Shown in pieces: positions 60,628 through 64,000 of a stretch of 64,000 nt of DNA. Under the pieces are notes generated by a model. The model saw nothing but the letters and a program-made list of their open reading frames with translations. It was not told the origin of the DNA and did no database searches. Positions within the stretch are counted from its first letter, which is position 1; the number at the start of each line of letters is the position of its first letter. Source of the stretch: Azonexus sp. (lineage in GTDB: Bacteria > Pseudomonadota > Gammaproteobacteria > Burkholderiales > Rhodocyclaceae); the NCBI GenBank assembly GCA_031274715.1, contig JAISPT010000079.1, forward strand, positions 1 through 64,000, given 5' to 3'. A program made the translations under genes and the position numbers.

Positions 60628-61748
60628 CAGCCGCGCTCTGCCAGGATCAGGTCGGCCGCCCGCTCGGGATTGCTGTAAATGTCGGCCGACTCCGCGAAGG
60701 CCAGGGCATTGGCCCGCCAGCGGCGGCGCTCGTCATCGTCGCGTAGCGCGCGCTGGAGCAGGCGATCCATCTCCGCCTGGGCGAATGGCTCGGGAATCAC
60801 CAGCCCGCCGTCGGCCTCGACAATGTAGTGGGCATAGCCGCAGACCTCTGTGCACAGCACCGGCAGGCCGGCGACCAGGGCTTCGAGCAGTACGGTGCCG
60901 GTATTCTCGTGGTAGGCCGGATGCAGGAGGAGGTCTGCCCCAAGCAGAAAACGCGGAATATCATCACGCCCCGGCAGGATGCTGACCTGTTCCCCCAACC
61001 CCAGTTCACGGGCGCGGCGCAGGAAGGCATCAGGTTTGTCCTGGCCGATGGCGATCAGGCGCGTACGCCCCCGCAGTTCGTCCGGCAGACTGGCCAGCGC
61101 CTGTAGCGAGCGATCCAGGCCCTTGCGCTTGAAATCCGAACCGATTTGCAGCAACAGCAGATCGTCGTCAGCCAGCCCGAATTCGGCACGGAAGGCGGCA
61201 CGGATCTGCGGCGCGTCCGGCGGCGCGCGCCGGTCAGGGACGATGCCTGGCGGCAGTAGATAGAAGCGCTCCAGCGGTGTGCCGTAATACTTCTCGAACA
61301 GGGTCTGCTGAACCCGCGAGATCATCAGGAGTTGGGTCCGGCTCGGCGGTGCGAACACCGCCCGCTCGGCGGCGGCGAAATGCCGGTAGCGTGGTGACAG
61401 GCGATAGAAGGGATTGCGTAGCGTCCGCGCCTTCTCTTCATAGCAAGGATCAGCGGCGTAGTAGAGATCGAGCCCCGGCATCTTGTTGAAGCCGACGACG
61501 CGCGCCGCCGGCCGCGCCCGCAGGTCACGCGCCACCCAATCGGCGAATCGGGCATAGCGACGAGTATTGGTCAATGCCTTGACCGGCACAAGGACGACCT
61601 CGAAATCTTCGGGAACCTCGCCGCTCCAGCTCAAGGTATAGACCCGCACTGCATGCTCGCGCGCCTGACAGGCCAAGGCGATGCGCAAAAAATCGCGCTG
61701 CAGGCCACCATAGGGAAAATATTTGTACAGGCAGAAGGCCAACTGCAT
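60627..61748 (-). CDS. waaG: LPS core glucosyltransferase WaaG
   Basis: The 373-residue GT4 enzyme adds the first outer-core hexose to heptose II. It begins MQLAFCLYKYFPYGGLQRDF, the typical WaaG start, followed by VVGFNKMPGLDLYYAADPCY, LLQIGSDFKRKGLDRSLQAL and HPAYHENTGTVLLEALVAGL. The start at 61748 was preferred; in-frame ATGs at 61760 and 61766 are possible. Its stop shares one base with the waaP start (TGATG). The waaG-waaP-kinase-ligase run is a core LPS operon on the minus strand. Confidence 0.93.
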   Translation of the reverse strand: MQLAFCLYKYFPYGGLQRDFLRIALACQAREHAVRVYTLSWSGEVPEDFEVVLVPVKALTNTRRYARFADWVARDLRARPAARVVGFNKMPGLDLYYAADPCYEEKARTLRNPFYRLSPRYRHFAAAERAVFAPPSRTQLLMISRVQQTLFEKYYGTPLERFYLLPPGIVPDRRAPPDAPQIRAAFRAEFGLADDDLLLLQIGSDFKRKGLDRSLQALASLPDELRGRTRLIAIGQDKPDAFLRRARELGLGEQVSILPGRDDIPRFLLGADLLLHPAYHENTGTVLLEALVAGLPVLCTEVCGYAHYIVEADGGLVIPEPFAQAEMDRLLQRALRDDDERRRWRANALAFAESADIYSNPERAADLILAERG

Positions 61749-61850
61749 CTTGGATCCCATCAACATCCCGCAAAAGAGAGAGGCTTGGTCCGCCTGCCAC
61801 CCAGGATATGGCAAACGATGCAAAAAACACGTTGGCCAACCGGGGAAAAA

Positions 61851-61927
61851 TGGTGGTGATGGGCAGAATCGAACTGCCGACCTATGGGTTATGAATCCAT
61901 CGCTCTAACCGTCTGAGCTACATCACC
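61851..61927 (-). tRNA. tRNA-Met (CAU)
   Basis: A 77-nt cloverleaf with encoded CCA (61851-61853). The acceptor arms GGTGATG/CATCACC pair fully, the D arm contains GCTCAGACGGTTAGAGC, the anticodon loop is TTCATAA and the T arm contains GGCAG-TTCGATT-CTGCC. The anticodon stem has an A-C pair next to the loop (positions 31-39). The lack of an initiator-type C1-A72 mismatch points to elongator Met; a CAU tRNA-Ile2 cannot be fully excluded. Confidence 0.93.
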
Positions 61928-61943
61928 ACGCCAGAGGGCGCGG

Positions 61944-61973
61944 ATTATAGAGGAGCGGCGGCGAAGCGGTCAA
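61944..61973 (-). promoter_or_regulatory. Promoter of tRNA-Met
   Basis: On the minus strand a -35 TTGACC (61968-61973) and a perfect -10 TATAAT (61944-61949) are separated by 18 bp. The start would be near 61937. A GC-rich discriminator (CCGCGCCC) follows, as in stringently controlled stable-RNA promoters. A second TATAAT on the plus strand (61980-61985), with a poor -35, may serve miaB. Confidence 0.75.
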
Positions 61974-62042
61974 CCGCGATATAATCAGTGGCTTTTCCAC
62001 AGTCCGGTCGGCGAACGACGACCCCGTTTCAAGAAATCACCC

Positions 62043-63380
62043 ATGCCCAAGAAATTGTTCATCCGCACCTTCGGGTGCCAGATGAATGAGTACGATTCGG
62101 ACAAGATGGCCGATGTGCTCAACGCCGCCGAAGGGGTCGTCAAGACCGACAATCCCGAGGAAGCCGACATCATCCTGTTCAACACCTGCTCGGTGCGCGA
62201 GAAGGCGCAGGAGAAGGTCTTCCACGATCTCGGCCGGGTCAGGCACCTGAAGCAGTTGAAGCCGGACCTGGTGATCGGCGTTGGCGGCTGCGTCGCCAGC
62301 CAGGAGGGCGCAGCCATCGTCGCTCGCGCCCCCTATGTCGATGTAGTGTTCGGCCCACAGACGCTGCATCGCCTGCCGCAATTGATCGCCGAGCGGCGCA
62401 GTGGCGGCAAGGCCGCCGTCGACGTCTCTTTTCCCGAGATCGAGAAGTTCGACGCCATGCCGCCGGCCGCGGTCAAGGGTGCCTCGGCCTTCGTCTCGAT
62501 CATGGAGGGTTGCTCCAAGTTTTGCACCTACTGCATCGTGCCCTATACCCGCGGCAGCGAAGTCTCGCGACCGTTCGCCGATGTGCTGACCGAGGTTGCC
62601 GACCTGGCCGCGCATGGCGTCAAGGAAGTGACGCTGCTCGGCCAGAACGTCAACGCCTATCGCGGCGACATGGAAGGCAGCGACGAGAAGGCCGATCTGG
62701 CGCTGCTGATCGAATATCTCGCCGAGGTGCCGGGCATCGAGCGCCTGCGCTACACCACCTCGCATCCGTGCGAGATGAGCCAGCGCCTGATCGACACCTA
62801 CGCCAAGGTGCCGAAGTTGGTCTCGCACCTGCACCTGCCGGTGCAGGCCGGTTCCGACCGCGTGCTGGCGGCGATGAAACGCGGCTATACCACGCTCGAA
62901 TACAAGTCCGTGGTCCGCAAGCTGCGCGCCGTGCGGCCAGACATCTCGCTATCCACCGACTTCATCGTCGGCTTCCCCGGCGAGAGTGATGCCGATTTCG
63001 AGAAAACCATGAAGCTGATCGACGAGATCGGCTTCGACGCCTCGTTCTCCTTCATCTACAGCCCGCGTCCGGGTACGCCAGCGCTAGAGCTGGCCGACGA
63101 CACGCCGGCCGAAGTCAAGTCGGCCCGCCTGAGCCGGTTGCAGAAGCGCATCGACGAGTTGGCGCACGGCGTCAGCCAAGCCATGGTCGGCAGTGTGCAG
63201 CGCGTGCTAGTCGAAGGCCGTTCGAAGAAGGACGCCAACGAACTGGCCGGGCGCACCGACAACAACCGCATCGTCAACTTCCTGGGCAATCCGAGGCTGA
63301 TCGACCGCTTCGTCGACGTCCGCATTACCGCGGCCCTACCGCACAGCCTGCGAGGCGAAATTGTCATCCGTGAAGACTAA
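62043..63380 (+). CDS. miaB: tRNA-2-methylthio-N6-isopentenyladenosine37 synthase MiaB
   Basis: The 445-residue methylthiotransferase adds the 2-methylthio group to i6A37. The N-terminal cluster cysteines are in FGCQMNEYDSDKM, NTCSVREKAQE and GVGGCVASQEG. The radical-SAM motif is GCSKFCTYCIVPYTRGSEVS. LLGQNVNAYRG, LHLPVQAGSDRVLAAMKRGY and STDFIVGFPGE follow, and the C-terminus is a TRAM domain (VEGRSKKDANELAGRTDNNR). It is coupled to the phoH-like gene by an 11-bp overlap. Confidence 0.98.
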   Translation: MPKKLFIRTFGCQMNEYDSDKMADVLNAAEGVVKTDNPEEADIILFNTCSVREKAQEKVFHDLGRVRHLKQLKPDLVIGVGGCVASQEGAAIVARAPYVDVVFGPQTLHRLPQLIAERRSGGKAAVDVSFPEIEKFDAMPPAAVKGASAFVSIMEGCSKFCTYCIVPYTRGSEVSRPFADVLTEVADLAAHGVKEVTLLGQNVNAYRGDMEGSDEKADLALLIEYLAEVPGIERLRYTTSHPCEMSQRLIDTYAKVPKLVSHLHLPVQAGSDRVLAAMKRGYTTLEYKSVVRKLRAVRPDISLSTDFIVGFPGESDADFEKTMKLIDEIGFDASFSFIYSPRPGTPALELADDTPAEVKSARLSRLQKRIDELAHGVSQAMVGSVQRVLVEGRSKKDANELAGRTDNNRIVNFLGNPRLIDRFVDVRITAALPHSLRGEIVIRED

Positions 63381-64000
63381 GCCAGCGCCAAAGGGCCGGC
63401 CAGTCGAGTTCGCCCTGGCGCCGGTGGACAACAGCCAGTTGGCCAACCTGTGCGGGCCGCTGGACGAAAACATCCGCCAAATCGAGACCGGCTTCGACGT
63501 CGTCATCCGTCGCCGCAACGAGCGCTTCTCGATCACCGGCGAAAAGGCCCAGCTGACCGCCGATGCCATCCGCCATTTCTACACCAGAGCGCGGGCGCCG
63601 CTATCAGTCGACGAAATCCAGCTCGGCTTGATCGAACTGACCAACGCCCCGATCCGCCGCATTTCCGCTGGCAGCAGCCTGACCGACGGCCCGCAATTGA
63701 TTACCCGCAAGACCGAACTGCACGGCCGGACGCCGCGCCAGGTGGCCTACCTGAAGGCGATCCAGGAACACGACATCACCTTCGGCATTGGCCCGGCCGG
63801 TACCGGCAAAACCTATCTCGCCGTCGCCTCGGCGGTCGATGCCTTCGAGCGCGATCTGGTCGAGCGCATCATTCTGACCCGGCCGGCAGTCGAGGCCGGC
63901 GAGCGCCTCGGCTTCCTGCCCGGCGATTTGACGCAGAAGATCGACCCCTATCTGCGCCCGTTGTACGACGCGCTGTACGACCTGATGGGCCATGACCGCG
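63370..64000 (+). CDS. PhoH-like ATPase (YbeZ type), 3' part missing
   Basis: A GTG start at 63370 overlaps the end of miaB. The visible 210 codons include an N-terminal RNA-binding-like part (VVIRRRNERFSITGEKAQLT) and the P-loop ATPase core with Walker A FGIGPAGTGKTYLAVASAVD, then ERIILTRPAVEAGERLGFLP and LYDALYDLMG. The gene continues past the right edge. In proteobacteria ybeZ usually follows miaB and precedes ybeY, and is linked to rRNA maturation. Confidence 0.93.
   Translation, partial: MKTKPAPKGRPVEFALAPVDNSQLANLCGPLDENIRQIETGFDVVIRRRNERFSITGEKAQLTADAIRHFYTRARAPLSVDEIQLGLIELTNAPIRRISAGSSLTDGPQLITRKTELHGRTPRQVAYLKAIQEHDITFGIGPAGTGKTYLAVASAVDAFERDLVERIILTRPAVEAGERLGFLPGDLTQKIDPYLRPLYDALYDLMGHDR

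Noticed and set aside
61825..61850. Intrinsic terminator after tRNA-Met
   Set aside because: A T run follows the CCA and GTTGGCCAAC is palindromic, but the stem would have no usable loop; not supported enough to list.

Overview
The window looks like the chromosome of a betaproteobacterium of the order Rhodocyclales (Dechloromonas/Azonexus/Accumulibacter-like). This rests on gene order and protein style: rpe-gph-trpEGDC, rplU-rpmA-obgE-proB, a complete mraZ-to-lpxC division cluster, a compact napDABC operon and a short classical porin. Genus cannot be fixed without a database search. GC content is high except in parts of the polysaccharide region and upstream of mraZ. There is no transposase, prophage, plasmid gene or CRISPR array.

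Layout. 1-4.2 kb: a pseudouridine synthase cut by the left edge, an FKBP isomerase, then L21/L27, ObgE and ProB. 4.3-11.2 kb (minus strand): a porin, then rpe-gph-trpL-trpE-trpG-trpD-trpC with a Trp-rich leader peptide whose start overlaps the gph stop. 11.2-13.5 kb: apaG, a methyltransferase and an AI-2E-family membrane protein meeting at a 160-bp structured repeat. 13.6-19.2 kb: argJ, secA, an M23 peptidase and a DciA-like gene. 19.3-37.3 kb: the dcw cluster from mraZ (right) to lpxC (left), with overlapping start/stop codons at most junctions and two REP-like insertions. 37.5-42.2 kb: a diguanylate cyclase, DsbC-like and UbiH-like proteins, a small basic protein and HU. 42.3-48.8 kb: periplasmic nitrate reductase (FNR-type site) divergent from ahpC-ahpF (possible OxyR site). 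48.9-61.7 kb: lipid A/LPS genes, namely an acyltransferase, carbamoyltransferase, five glycosyltransferases, O-antigen ligase, a double-kinase protein, WaaP and WaaG. 61.8-64 kb: tRNA-Met(CAU), miaB and a PhoH-like ATPase cut by the right edge.

The genes are mostly housekeeping: envelope synthesis (dcw, lpxC, LPS core), tryptophan synthesis, secretion, respiration and peroxide defence. The most unusual content is non-coding. A 160-bp inverted-repeat element occurs twice (12246-12405 and 49825-49984) at about 92% identity. In one internal hairpin all six substitutions form three compensated base pairs, and on minus-strand RNA the terminal-repeat differences are all G-U compatible, so a structured RNA is plausible. 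In three places repeat DNA has been absorbed into reading frames: the last codons of the AI-2E transporter, a 43-residue tail on DdlB, and a 63-codon frame that bridges ftsW and murG with an overlap at each end. The trp leader is the other main candidate for follow-up.
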